Source: Tritrichomonas musculus
Lineage: Eukaryota > Parabasalia > Tritrichomonadida > Tritrichomonadidae
DNA: 64,000 bases
Assembly (NCBI GenBank): GCA_039105265.1
Contig: JAPFFF010000004.1
Location: 1,736,001 to 1,800,000, forward strand
Direction: 5' to 3'
In this document: positions 29,801 through 40,000 of the stretch, one piece after another
How the letters are laid out: each line of letters begins with the position of its first letter
Position numbering within the stretch: the stretch's first letter is position 1
Notes under the pieces: model-generated
What the model saw: the letters and a program-made list of their open reading frames with translations, nothing else
What the model was told of the DNA's origin: nothing
The model's database searches: none
Made by a program: the position numbers and the translations under genes

Positions 29801-32800
29801 TGGTCTTCCTTTTCGGCCAGTTCTTTGTTCTTGCTTTCAAGCTCGCTCGTTAAGTTTGCTTCTCTTTCTCGCATTGAAAGTAATTCACTGCTTATTTGGT
29901 CCTTTTCTGATTTGACTTGAGATAATTCAATTGTTATTTGGTCGATTTGCTCTTTGTTCTCGGCTGACTGCTGCTCGTAACTTGAGACGGTATCTCTCAG
30001 CTGCTCGATTGTGTTGGCGTAATTTTGGATCTTTTCGTTGTTTTCTGAGTTTATTTGGTCCAATCCTTCTTGATGTCTGGCTTTTTCTCTCTCCATTTCA
30101 TCGATCTTCGATTTCAGTTCTTCAATTTCATTCTGTGAGTTCGTTTTGTCCGTTTCAAGTTCTTTCGTTCGTGTTTCAAATGTTGTCAGTTGTTCTGTAA
30201 GTTCGTTGATTTTCGTTTCTTGATTCGTCAGAATCTCGTCTTTAGAAAGTTGCTGCATCTTCTCTGATTCAAGTTCTTTGATTCTTGACTCCAGATTCGA
30301 TATTTCTGTGTCTTTTTCTGAAATCAAATTTTGATTGTCTTCATTTGTCTTCTGTAGTTCTTCTTGTGCCTGGATGTTTTCTTCAATCGTCTGCTCTTTG
30401 CTCTTAAGTTCTTCTGATATTTCGTTAAGTGTAGATTTCAGTTCTTCAATTTCATTCTGTGAGTTCGTTTTGTCCGTTTCGAGTTCTTTAGTTCGTGTTT
30501 CAAATGTTGTCAGTTGTTCTGTAAGTTCGTTGATTTTCGTTTCTTGATTCGTCAGAATATCGTCTTTAGAAAGTTGCTGCATCTTCTCTGATTCAAGTGT
30601 TTCAATTTGTGTTCTCAATTTCGATATTTCTGCGTCTTTTTCTGAAATCAAATTTTGATTGGCTTCATTTGTCTTCTGTAGTTCTTCTTGTGCCTGCTCT
30701 TTGCTCTTAAGTTCTTCTTCAATTGTTGTGATTTTAGATTTCAGTTCTTCAATTTCATTCTGTGAGTTGTTCTTTTCATTTTCCGTTTCTTGATGTTGTG
30801 ATTCAAGATTTTGAAGTTGTTCTGCCAGTTCGTTGAGTTTGATTTCTTGATTTGATATTTCCTCTTCTTTGTTTTTCAGATCTTGTGACAATTCTTCAAT
30901 TGTTTCATTTTCAAGTGTCTCAATATGCGACTGCAATTTCGATATTTCTATGTCTTTTTCTGAAATCAAATTTTGATTGTTTTCATTTGCCTTTTGTAGA
31001 TCTTCAATCGTCTGTTCTTTGTTCTTAAGTTCTTCTGATATTTCGTTAAGTGTAGATTTCAGTTCTTCAATTTCATTCTGTGAGTTCGTTTTGTCTGTTT
31101 CAAGTTCTTTCGTTCGTGTTTCAAATGTTGTCAGTTGTTCTGTAAGTTCGTTGATTTTCGTTTCTTGATTCGTCAGAATATCGTCTTTAGAAAGTTGCTG
31201 CATCTTCTCTGCTTCAAGTTCTTTGATTCTTGACTCCAGACTCGATATTTCTGTGTCTTTTTCTGAAATCAAATTTTGATTGTCTTCATTTGTCTTCTGT
31301 AGTTCTTCTTGTGTCTGGATGTTTTCTTCAATCGTCTGCTCTTTGCTCTTAAGTTCTTCTGATATTTCGTTAAGTGTAGATTTCAGTTCTTCAATTTCAT
31401 TCTGTGAGTTCGTTTTGTCCGTTTCGAGTTCTTTCGTTCGTGTTTCAAATGTTGTCAGTTGTTCTGTAAGTTCGTTGATTTTCGTTTCTTGATTCGTCAG
31501 AATATCGTCTTTAGAAAGTTGCTGCATCTTCTCTGATTCAAGTGTTTCAATTTGTGTTCTCAATTTCGATATTTCTGCGTCTTTTTCTGAAATCAAATTT
31601 TGATTGGCTTCATTTGTCTTCTGTAGTTCTTCTTGTGCCTGCTCTTTGTTCTTAAGTTCTTCTTCAATTGTTGTGATTTTAGATTTCAGTTCTTCAATTT
31701 CATTCTGTGAGTTGTTCTTTTCATTTTCCGTTTCTTGATGTTGTGATTCAAGATTTTGAAGTTGTTCTGCCAGTTCGTTGAGTTTGATTTCTTGATTTGA
31801 TATTTCTTCTTCTTTGTTTTTCAGATCTTGTGACAATTCTTCAATTGTTTCATTTTCAAGTGTCTCAATATGCGACTGCAATTTCGATATTTCTGCGTCT
31901 TTTTCTGAAATCAAATTTTGATTGTTTTCATTTGTCTTCTGTAGTTCTTCTTGTGTCTGGAGGTTTTCTTCAATCGTCTGCTCTTTGTTCTTAAGTTCTT
32001 CTGATATTTCATTAAGTTTTGCTTTTAGTTCTTCAATTTCATTCTGTGAGTTCGTTTTGTCCGTTTCAAGTTCTTTAGTTCGTGTTTCAAAAGTTGCCAG
32101 TTGTTCTGTAAGTTCGTTGATTTTCGTTTCTTGATTCGTTAGAATATCGTCTTTAGAAAGTTGCTGCATCTTCTCTGATTCAAGTGTTTCAATTTGTGTT
32201 CTCAATTTCGATATTTCTGCGTCTTTTTCTGAAATCAAATTTTGATTGGCTTCATTTGTCTTCTGTAGTTCTTCTTGTGCCTGCTCTTTGTTCTTAAGTT
32301 CTTCTTCAATTGTTGTGATTTTAGATTTCAGTTCTTCAATTTCATTCTGTGAGTTCGTTTTGTCCGTTTCGAGTTCTTTCGTTCGTGTTTCAAATGTTGT
32401 CAGTTGTTCTGTAAGTTCGTTGATTTTCGTTTCTTGATTCGTCAGAATCTCGTCTTTAGAAAGTTGCTGCATCTTCTCTGCTTCAAGTTCTTTGATTCTT
32501 GACTCCAGATTTGATATTTCTGTGTCTTTTTCGGAAATCAAATTTTGAATGTCTTCATTTGTCTTCTGTAGTTCTTCCTGTGCCTGCTCTTTGTTCTTAA
32601 GTTCTTCTGATATTTCGTCCAGCTTTTTAGTATTTTCTTGTTCTTTCTCTTCTTTTTCTTGGCACAGTTTCTGAATTAGATCTTCCTTATCTTTGATCTC
32701 GGCCAAAAGGTTGTCTTGGTTTTCTAGAAGGTCTGCAATTTCATGATCTTTTTCATCTTTAAGTTTTTTATGGCTTTCAGTAAGGTCCTGAATTTGAGAG

Positions 32801-34053
32801 AGAAGATGATTTCTCTCTTCTTCTTTGTCACTTTTTTCCATTTCTTCGCTTAACTTTTGCTTTTGAATCATAATCTGCATTTCTTCTTTTAATGAATTAT
32901 TTTCTTTTTCAATTTCTTTTATTTTATTTTCATAAGATTCTTTAATTTGTTGGATTTTTTGATTGTATTTTTCTTCCTGTTGAGAAAAATTACCAGAAAG
33001 ATTTTTATTGGATTCAATTTTCTCCATTTTCTTATCTGAATCTTCTAATAATTTTGAGAGTTGATCTTTGTAACTATTACGTTCTGTTTCAATCTTTTCA
33101 ATCTCTCCCATTAAATCGTCAATTGTTGATTGATGATCATCATTTAATTTTATATTATCGTTTTGTTTTAATCTCTCATTTTCTTGCTTGAGAAGATCAT
33201 ATTCATTAATCAAATCATCAAGACTACTTTGTGACTTTTTAAGTTCTTCGTTTTCTTTTGTTAATCGATCTATTTCTACTAAAAGTTCGTCAATCTGATC
33301 ATCGCCATTATTGTTTGAGTTTTGGCTTAATTTTAATTTCAATTGATCGATTTCTTGTTGTTGATTTTCTATTTCTTTTTGTAATGAGATAATAATATCA
33401 TCATCATCATTAGAATTTTGACTATCTTTTGATTGTAATTTGGATTTGTATTCTTCGATTTGTTTTGTTAAATCATTATTCTCATTTTGAATTGTATCGC
33501 ATATGTCTTTTAAATCATCGAAATCTTTTGCTTTTTGCAGTAAAGAAGCGTTTTCATCTTTCAATTTTGAATATTCTGAAATCAAATCGTCTTCAGTCAT
33601 ATTACTGGTCTCTTTTAATGATTGTATTTCACTTTTTAATTTATCTATATTGCTTTGTAATTCAGAATTTTCATTTTCTACTTCATTGATTTTATTTATT
33701 AATTCATCTACTATTTCTTGGTCTGTTTCCTGATTGTTATTTTGGCTATTATTTAGGGATTGCTCTAGTGAACGAATTGTTTCTAACGATTGTTGATTTT
33801 CAGCTTCAATAATTTTATTTTTTTCTTGTTCTTCACTAAGTTCTTGCTCTATTTTTCCTTTTTCATCCATAGCTTCATTTAATAAGTTCTGAAGTATTTC
33901 GATCTTTCCTGTTTTTTCTTCAAGATCATCAAATGCTTTTTTTAATTCACTTTCAATTTCTTTTTTCTGATCAAACGTGCGTTTTAAATAAGATTTTAAC
34001 TTTTTGATTTCTGCTTCTTGATTTTGTTCTTGTTCTTGATCTTCTTGATCCAT
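26866..34053 (-). CDS. Giant golgin with C-terminal GRIP domain, 2395 aa
   Basis: Almost the entire protein is coiled coil rich in Glu, Lys, Gln and Asn. The last 60 residues are different: starting near residue 2336, YLQSILINFF, then LQLIPVILNVAGC and SDEIRRILQVIE match the GRIP domain pattern (an early Tyr, a helix, then LIPV-type and EE/DEI-R helices), which binds Arl1-GTP at the trans-Golgi. Known GRIP golgins are vesicle tethers with the rest of the chain projecting into the cytosol. Residues of about 480-1320 are internal tandem repeats. Stretches coded by 28240-28610 and 28960-29160 use noticeably more G and C than the rest. The start is ATG 34053 (MDQEDQEQEQ). Confidence 0.8.
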   Translation of the reverse strand: MDQEDQEQEQNQEAEIKKLKSYLKRTFDQKKEIESELKKAFDDLEEKTGKIEILQNLLNEAMDEKGKIEQELSEEQEKNKIIEAENQQSLETIRSLEQSLNNSQNNNQETDQEIVDELINKINEVENENSELQSNIDKLKSEIQSLKETSNMTEDDLISEYSKLKDENASLLQKAKDFDDLKDICDTIQNENNDLTKQIEEYKSKLQSKDSQNSNDDDDIIISLQKEIENQQQEIDQLKLKLSQNSNNNGDDQIDELLVEIDRLTKENEELKKSQSSLDDLINEYDLLKQENERLKQNDNIKLNDDHQSTIDDLMGEIEKIETERNSYKDQLSKLLEDSDKKMEKIESNKNLSGNFSQQEEKYNQKIQQIKESYENKIKEIEKENNSLKEEMQIMIQKQKLSEEMEKSDKEEERNHLLSQIQDLTESHKKLKDEKDHEIADLLENQDNLLAEIKDKEDLIQKLCQEKEEKEQENTKKLDEISEELKNKEQAQEELQKTNEDIQNLISEKDTEISNLESRIKELEAEKMQQLSKDEILTNQETKINELTEQLTTFETRTKELETDKTNSQNEIEELKSKITTIEEELKNKEQAQEELQKTNEANQNLISEKDAEISKLRTQIETLESEKMQQLSKDDILTNQETKINELTEQLATFETRTKELETDKTNSQNEIEELKAKLNEISEELKNKEQTIEENLQTQEELQKTNENNQNLISEKDAEISKLQSHIETLENETIEELSQDLKNKEEEISNQEIKLNELAEQLQNLESQHQETENEKNNSQNEIEELKSKITTIEEELKNKEQAQEELQKTNEANQNLISEKDAEISKLRTQIETLESEKMQQLSKDDILTNQETKINELTEQLTTFETRTKELETDKTNSQNEIEELKSTLNEISEELKSKEQTIEENIQTQEELQKTNEDNQNLISEKDTEISSLESRIKELEAEKMQQLSKDDILTNQETKINELTEQLTTFETRTKELETDKTNSQNEIEELKSTLNEISEELKNKEQTIEDLQKANENNQNLISEKDIEISKLQSHIETLENETIEELSQDLKNKEEEISNQEIKLNELAEQLQNLESQHQETENEKNNSQNEIEELKSKITTIEEELKSKEQAQEELQKTNEANQNLISEKDAEISKLRTQIETLESEKMQQLSKDDILTNQETKINELTEQLTTFETRTKELETDKTNSQNEIEELKSTLNEISEELKSKEQTIEENIQAQEELQKTNEDNQNLISEKDTEISNLESRIKELESEKMQQLSKDEILTNQETKINELTEQLTTFETRTKELETDKTNSQNEIEELKSKIDEMEREKARHQEGLDQINSENNEKIQNYANTIEQLRDTVSSYEQQSAENKEQIDQITIELSQVKSEKDQISSELLSMREREANLTSELESKNKELAEKEDQISQLSQKVNDDLARYNEQLEELRNASTTSKSEQESQMNELMYSKEAEIETYKNEISELKQKVSSLNECTQNIDQITTENNELKEQLNLNSSEIKKKQDELERLESKSKENESLVIELKDENSKLIEKVDSIQSTLNNSKDEYSKLNESYQKVEQELNQLKKSNIELEENYKAQLQQAKSESEAKIGSLKEEADRTKAELENKNQLLLQKFQSKLNTLKVTFEEKEAEIKKLTGQVQEYESQISQSFSNENEYESQISELSKSNEDLQEQLKTMTASKEKLSTRAKEIITKLGKEKEEAIKSSQAEIDSIKAEMKQSLDQKDTELNSVKQSLDQKDTELNSVKQSLDQKDTELNSMKESLDQKDTELNSMKEKVNQKDTELNSMKESLDQKGIELNSLKNEIEGKDKEIELLRQASQKEIEGKDNEIILLNSSIKSLEEKHGKSSGEYEELLSEYNEYRDAKESELVLLRSQLDAAQAKEKDAESKHALQVRDIESNLSQKCAEKDGLIEQLQQSLDAMTEKAKAMDDEINSMKENTSLQLNQTETENRKLKQQVLSIQENYNKLNDELNSINSKNSELQKLIENLKNNRESEVTEIQSNLNEKDQLIKELEKKQNSASKEIEEKESIIQKLNATVHSIQNQLNDKSKFEEEAQIQLNELRKENENLQASLSEKVTQIQSLTSSRENISKKTKEIITNMNKEKETLTKELSENEEKINQQKKEISDKNDQIENLQMALKKFEDGQKSKQKENDNEKLSSQEQLSQIKLEFKKEKERIENEFNEKVEEVKNSLNEANQKEKDHLNKNIHDLQTKLDSLNKEKASSDREIEKLNHLMSKAKLLKAEYQKVLQQRDETIDKFEKFKIEIEMKYEKEKQKLQQQFTDQLSLQKQQNSVIERKVSLNQIEDSNNNENQKDKTKEKYLQSILINFFEQDESAQLQLIPVILNVAGCQSDEIRRILQVIENKKKNSLISKALNLF
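30100..32640 (-). repeat. Higher-order coding repeats in the golgin
   Basis: A near-identical block encoding ILTNQETKINELTEQL recurs at about 30215, 30539, 31158, 31481, 32126 and 32429. Spacings are about 323, 619, 323, 645 and 303 bp. The pattern is a unit of about 943 bp (314 residues) made of two related blocks plus a linker, repeated nearly three times. Very high identity between units implies recent unequal exchange or conversion. Confidence 0.8.
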
Positions 34054-34624
34054 TTTTTTATCGATGTTTTATATTCAGAGGTACTCAGAAATTTGAAATA
34101 TTAAATATTCAGTCTAACTAGTCAAAAAGTTTAAAATTTGAAAGATGAAAGAACGTTTATTAAAAAAAAATTAATCATTGAGTTCTCCAAATATCACAAA
34201 AGGAAAGAGCAAAATTTGTTATTTTTTGTTTCGATTGTAACAAAGATGTGATTTCTATATTATTCATTTAAGTTAGATTAAATTTTTTTTCATAAACAAA
34301 TGAAAATAGCGATGCTTCTGGTTAAAAATTGAAGTTTTATATAAAAATCATAGATGCATAAGAATATATATTTTCCAATTTAAAAAATAGAAACATACAG
34401 GTTATATGAATATATATGTTCCGAAAAACAACAGAAAATGTTTTTAAATATTCATTATATATCAGATATAGATCTTAAAAGTTTTCATGAAGTTTTAAAA
34501 ATCAAAAAAAAATAGGAGAATAAAATATATTTGAATAAAAAAACGAAAGAATGTAATAGTGTTTAAAATAATAATATAATATAGAATATTTAATTGAATA
34601 ACTTTTCTAATTATTCTTTTTTCT
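34054..34624. other. Intergenic upstream of the golgin
   Basis: AT-rich. It should contain the golgin promoter (on the minus strand, a TCAAATTT run about 40-50 bases upstream) and the 3' end of the PTH2-like gene. Nothing else is recognised. Confidence 0.4.
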
Positions 34625-35116
34625 TCACATTAATTTCAAATGCCTAGAAACAGAGTCAACTAGAGCAACAGGAGCTGGTCCAATTGCGATTGCAATCGTT
34701 TGATTGTTTTCATTTACTTTTGTCACATATGGGATTTGAGTTTGGTTAAGATTATTTATCAAAGATTGCATCTCTTCTTCGCTTGGGACCTTCACGCATA
34801 TTTTTGCTTGTCCAAAGTAATACCAACTTGGGAGAGATGGATTCTCTGTAACAACTGCATTCTTAATAGCTTGAATAACCACATCGCCAAGAATGGTTGC
34901 ATTATCATATAACTTAAATTTTAAATCTGTTCTGATTCCAATAACTAGTTTAAAATCTTCGTCTGTTTCTTCTTCAGGCTCGGGGATGACATATTTTGAT
35001 GTTGAATTTTGTTCAACTGTTTGATCTTCAGTATCACGATCAAAAACAAAAAATCTTTCAATTAAATATGAAATTCCAATACCACAAGCCAAACCACCTG
35101 CAAAAACAGGAATCAT
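34625..35116 (-). CDS. PTH2-like protein with N-terminal membrane anchor, 163 aa
   Basis: Residues 3-23 are hydrophobic (VFAGGLACGIGISYLIERFF) and resemble the N-terminal anchor of mitochondrial/ER PTH2. Residues 56-163 follow peptidyl-tRNA hydrolase 2: LVIGIRTDLK (LVVRNDLK in human PTH2), WYYFGQAKICVKVPSEEEM (WEYCGQPKVVVKAPDEETL) and AIAIGPAPVALVDSVSRHLKL ([20 protein letters not shown]). The block normally reading GKGKVAAQCSHA, which carries active-site Lys and Gln, reads YDNATILGDVVIQA here, so hydrolase activity is doubtful. The protein may be a catalytically changed paralogue. It ends before the golgin and begins only 72 bp after the stop of the upstream armadillo-like gene. Confidence 0.7.
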   Translation of the reverse strand: MIPVFAGGLACGIGISYLIERFFVFDRDTEDQTVEQNSTSKYVIPEPEEETDEDFKLVIGIRTDLKFKLYDNATILGDVVIQAIKNAVVTENPSLPSWYYFGQAKICVKVPSEEEMQSLINNLNQTQIPYVTKVNENNQTIAIAIGPAPVALVDSVSRHLKLM

Positions 35117-35188
35117 AGGATTGAAAATAAAATATAAAAATTTAACCTTAACCGCTTTTTTTCTTGAAAAAACTTGTTTTAAAATTTA

Positions 35189-36733
35189 TTATTGAGATTC
35201 CAAGCCAAGTTCTTTGCATAAGTAATAAGATTTCTCAGGATATTCTGTTTCTTTCAAAATTGAAACTGCGTCACACTTTAAATATTCATTGCGCACTGCA
35301 TCAAGTTGATTAATCAAAGTTAGCTTTTGATTAATTGTGTAAAGGCAATTCAAAATATTTTCTATTATATCTGATTCATATTCCATGATATCAAAAAATA
35401 TATGAATTACGCCTTCCTGAACGAAACGCAAATATTGTTGTGGTGGAATCCAACTTGAACTGCCATTCAATATACTTATAAACAATTTGCAAACTTCAAT
35501 TTTTGACTCTACATGAAAATCAGAATAAGAAATTATTTTTTTATAAACTCCACTTTTCCAAAAATATTCTATAGAATCTGGGCATGTTGACAGTTCTTTT
35601 ACAACTCTAAAGAATCGCGTATTCCAGGATAAATGATGGTTTTCAATGCGAACGATTAGCTTTTCCCAAGGAATTATGTTCATTATAATTCCCTTGATTT
35701 GTGGTGGCGATTCATGATATAAAAGGCAGAAGAAGTTCAATGCAAATTCAACATCTTCTTGGTGGCTTGATTTAAAATTATTTATAAATGGTTTAATTTT
35801 ATATTCGTCTTTGAAGATCACTTCGGAAAATTGTGGGTAAACGAAGCATAAACGAAAAATTGCATAAAAAAGCTCCCTCCTAGATTTCTGGGTAGAATGA
35901 AATGAATTAAAATAATCATTTTCACCGTATATTCTACTTAAAATATCATTTGCTAAATAACATGTTTTTTCATTTTGTTGATCAAGTATTGAAAGTCGAT
36001 AACAAAAAGTATTTAATAAATGGAACACTGATGTTTGCAAAGAACCATCATTTAATTCTTCATCGATTAAATATAATAATTTTGCATATCCAGAATGTCG
36101 AACATTTACGTCATCAGATCCGCTTAATTTTTTATATATTCCATTATAAAAGGCGTCAAATGTTTCATTTGGCATTTCAAGAATCATATTTGATAAAGCA
36201 TAAAATCCAATACGTTTTGACATTGTTGAAAAGGTTTCTTCGTTTTGAAGGAAAATTTGAATGAAATTTTGTGAAATTAGAGTATTTATTGCTAATTTTG
36301 AAATTTGTGTCATTTGTAGAATGACTAACAAAGACAATTCAATAATATTTTCTGTTAATATACAAAAATCAATATATATATTATAAGTTGATTGGTCAAA
36401 AATTGTATTTAAATTAATCAAAGAAATTAAAATTTGATAAGTTCCATTATGGAAAAAGATCTCATGAATTGGTGCATTTTTGCCTGAATAAGAATAAATA
36501 AATGGTTTAAATAGTAATAATGATTCCTGTATTTTAGCCAAATTTTTTTCTGTAAATGATATGCCAAGATTTTGAGCTGCTTTACCTAAATCATCTAATG
36601 AAAAAATAGAATTGTCAAAATTTTCTTTCTGGCTATGTTCAATAAATGTTATTTGTAATTTATTAGAAAAAGAATCCATATTTGCATCTGAAAAGAAACT
36701 TGTTGTTTCCGATGAATAGAAATCTTTATACAT
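35189..36733 (-). CDS. Armadillo-like helical repeat protein, 514 aa
   Basis: Alternating amphipathic helices throughout (for example IDFCILTENIIELSLLVIL, FYALSNMILEMP, VEFALNFFCLLYHESP, IIENILNCLYTINQKLTL) give the pattern of an armadillo/HEAT-like solenoid. Many proteins of this kind with no named partner are encoded in trichomonad genomes. There are no catalytic motifs, membrane spans or signal peptide. The start is ATG 36733 (MYKDFYSSETTSFF). Same strand as the PTH2-like gene with a 72-bp gap. Role probably protein-protein scaffolding, by inference. Confidence 0.65.
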   Translation of the reverse strand: MYKDFYSSETTSFFSDANMDSFSNKLQITFIEHSQKENFDNSIFSLDDLGKAAQNLGISFTEKNLAKIQESLLLFKPFIYSYSGKNAPIHEIFFHNGTYQILISLINLNTIFDQSTYNIYIDFCILTENIIELSLLVILQMTQISKLAINTLISQNFIQIFLQNEETFSTMSKRIGFYALSNMILEMPNETFDAFYNGIYKKLSGSDDVNVRHSGYAKLLYLIDEELNDGSLQTSVFHLLNTFCYRLSILDQQNEKTCYLANDILSRIYGENDYFNSFHSTQKSRRELFYAIFRLCFVYPQFSEVIFKDEYKIKPFINNFKSSHQEDVEFALNFFCLLYHESPPQIKGIIMNIIPWEKLIVRIENHHLSWNTRFFRVVKELSTCPDSIEYFWKSGVYKKIISYSDFHVESKIEVCKLFISILNGSSSWIPPQQYLRFVQEGVIHIFFDIMEYESDIIENILNCLYTINQKLTLINQLDAVRNEYLKCDAVSILKETEYPEKSYYLCKELGLESQ

Positions 36734-36760
36734 GATTAAATCTTTTCTGTACGTTAAGAA

Positions 36761-36767
36761 TTAGTGA
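36761..36767 (-). promoter_or_regulatory. Initiator-like motif of the armadillo-like gene
   Basis: On the minus strand TCACTAA, a match to the trichomonad initiator TCAYTW, lies 27 bases upstream of the ATG. Confidence 0.4.
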
Positions 36768-37088
36768 AGAATTTCAATTTATTCATAAAATATTAAATTT
36801 GTTATAATCGTTTATATTCAAAATATTTGTTTGAAGTTAAAAAAAAAAGATGTAGAATTACAAATCATTAATTGGCAATTAATTTATGCAAATACTCTTT
36901 ACACAATAAACAATGTTATTATTAATTAAAAAAAAAAAAAAGCATTGTTTATTTCTGATCAAATTTCTTTTATTAAGCTAAATCAAGTTTTATCATCAAT
37001 GGTACAGGATTATATATATATATATAAAAAGAATAATATATAAGAATAAAAAACAATTTATTCACAAATATTATATATTATAATATAA
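36768..37088. other. Intergenic with small hairpin
   Basis: Between the kinase stop and the armadillo-like gene promoter. It contains the inverted pair ATAAACAATG and CATTGTTTAT around an A-rich loop (about 36906-36952) and a TATA microsatellite near 37012-37026. Either could take part in 3' end formation; no evidence is visible. Confidence 0.4.
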
Positions 37089-40000
37089 TTAAACATTATC
37101 ATTATTATTGTTTTGACCATCCATTACTAAAAGCTGTTCCGCCAAGCATACAAGGCCAGGTGGTAAGTTATTAATAATTGGTGTCTGTATTGAATCATCT
37201 TGTGCTTTATTAATTAATTCTTGATTCAATGCATTAAGTTTATCTAATCCGATTTGGTCTTCCAAATAACCCCGCATTGTTTGAATTCTGTTCTTCTTTG
37301 ATTCTTCATCAGAAGCAACAGGTAATGATACTTGTTTATCATGAATATAAAATATTTGATTTTTTTGATCATTATTGTCATTAAAATCGTTATCATTATC
37401 ATCGTCATCTTCAAAATCATTTCCATTTCTTTCAGGGAGGTTCAAAGCTTCTCTGATTGAGTATGCATAATGTTGTAATCTTTCGACGTCCTCGTCAGTT
37501 TTGTTCATATCCTCATTATAATCGTTATCATAATCATTATCAAGTTGAATCAGTCTTCTATTATTGTTATTATTTTGTCTAACAACTTTATTATTAATGG
37601 GAGGTGATTTGAGAACATTTACATCGTCGTCGTTAACGTCATTTTCATCATCATCTTTCATTTCATCGTAAAAACGAGGAGAGCCAGGGACCGGTCTTTG
37701 TTGAGCCAAACTGACATGTCTAGTAGGTGCCTTTGCCCATTTTGGTACATCAGCTTCATTTTCATTATCGATGTCGTTATATTCATTATAATCATTATTA
37801 TATTCGTCGAATTCAGGAGAGAACATGGCTGCTTGCGCTACTGCTGAAGCCTGATTCTTGTTCTTGTTCTTATTCTTGTTATAATACAGATTCGTGTTGA
37901 AGTTGTAGCCTTCATCGTCTTCATCAAAATAATATGGATCATTTAACGGACGACCGTTTTTTGGAGGAGTTTTTTTTTCTTGCGAAATTGGCGGTTCTTC
38001 AACAAAGCTGTCAACAACTCGTCCTCGATTCTTGTACGATTTAAAGGCAGCTCTTTGTTCTTCATAAATCCTCCTTCTGTCTTCCTCTGAGATCTCGTGC
38101 TTAGCGATTCTGTCGTCCTTTGGAGGCGGCTGATTCACGTAATCAGGATCTTCGATGGCATCGCGAACTTCAGCGCCATTATCGAGGACTCTTCCACGGC
38201 TTCTGTACGCTTTAAAGGCGGCTCTTTGTTCTTCGTAAATCCTCCTTCTGTCTTCTTCTGAAATTTCGTGCTTTGCGATTCTGTCGTCCTTCGGAGGTGG
38301 CTGATTTAAATAATCAGGATCTTCAATTGCATCGCGAACTTCCCCACCGTTGTCAATGAGTCTTCCTCTGTTTCTGTAGGCTTTAAAGGCGGCTCTTTGT
38401 TCTTCATAAATCCTCCTTCTGTCTTCTTCTGAGATCTCATGTTTGGCAATCCTTTCGTCCTTCGGAGGAGGCTGATTCACGTAGTCTGGATCTTCGACTG
38501 CATCGCGAACTTCTCCGCCGTTGTCAATGAGTCTTCCGCGGCTTCTGTAAGCTTTAAAGGCAGCCCTTTGTTCTTCATAGATTCTCCTTCTGTCTTCCTC
38601 TGAAATTTCGTGTTTGGCAATTCTATCGTCTTTTGGGGGAGGTTGATTTACGTAGCCTGGGTCTTCAAGTGCTTCTCGTGCCTCTGCGCCGTTGTCAATT
38701 AGTCTTCCGCGGCTTCTGTAAGCTTTAAAGGCAGCTCGTTGTTCCTCGTAGATTCTCCTTCTGTCTTCTTCAGAAATTTCGTGTTTGGCAATTCTATCAT
38801 CATTGATATTTGATGGATTTTGTCGGGCTTGACGTGCATTATTATTGTATTGGTTTTGATCGTCGCCTCCCTCAACTTGGATTCTATTTGCCTTTTGACG
38901 GTTTGCTTGTGCTTCGTGTCTGAGTTGTCTCATATATTCATTTCGTTCTTCTTGCGTCATATCTTCAAACCTCTTGTTCATTAAGTTTGGATTTGACCTC
39001 TGTTGTTGTTGCTGCTGCTGTTGCTGTTTGGGAGGTTTTCGATCGTTGTTGTTATTATATTGATATTGTTCATCTCCTTCTTCAAGTTGGATTCGGTTTG
39101 CTTTTTGTCTGTTTGCTTGTGCTTCGTGTCTAAGTTGCCTCATGTATTCATTTCGCTCATCTTGCGTCATGTCGTCAAATTTCTTGTTCATTAAGTTTTG
39201 ATTCAATCTTTGCTGTGGCTGAACAGGAGGAGATGACTTTCTTTCATTGCCAGGATTTTGAATATCTTGATCATCGCCCTCTTCAAGTTGGATTCTGTTT
39301 GCTTTTTGGCGGTTTGCTTGTGCTTCATGTCGAAGTTGTCTCATATATTCGTTACGCTCCACTTGTGTCATGTCATCGAACTTCTTATTTGCTATATTTG
39401 GCCTTGCAACAGGCTGCTGTTGTCTTGGTTGTTGTTGCTGTGGAGGAGGAGATGATTTTCTGTCATCATTTCCAATTTGATCAAAATTATCATCTCCTTC
39501 TTCAAGTTGGATTTTGTTTGCTTTTTGTCTGTTTGCTTGTGCTTCATGTCTGAGCTGTCTCATGTATTCATTTCTCTCCTCTTGTGTCATGTCATCGAAC
39601 TTTTTGTTTGCTATGTTTGGCCTTGCAGCAGGCTGCTGTTGCTGCTGCTGAGGAGGAGGATTTTTCTGTTGTATCTGAGCAGGAGGTGATGATTTTCGAT
39701 CATTTTCAATATTTTGTATATCTTGATCGTCTCCTTCTTCGAGTTGGATTCTGTTTGCCTTTTGCCTATTTGCTTGTGCTTCATGTCTGAGTTGTCTCAT
39801 ATATTCGTTGCGTTCTTCTTGTGTCATATCATCAAACTTCTTGTTAGCTATGTTTGGTTTTGCTGTTGGAGGCTGTTGTTGCTGAGGATGAGGATTTTTT
39901 TGTGGTATCTGAGCAGGAGGTGATGATTTACGATCATTTCCAATATTTTGTATATCTTGATCGTCTCCTTCTTCAAGTTGGATTTTATTTGCTTTTTGTC

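Noticed and set aside
28303-32437. Many plus-strand open frames opposite the golgin
   Set aside because: They are antisense shadows of the repetitive coiled-coil coding sequence, with Ser/Phe/Leu-rich translations recurring with each repeat.
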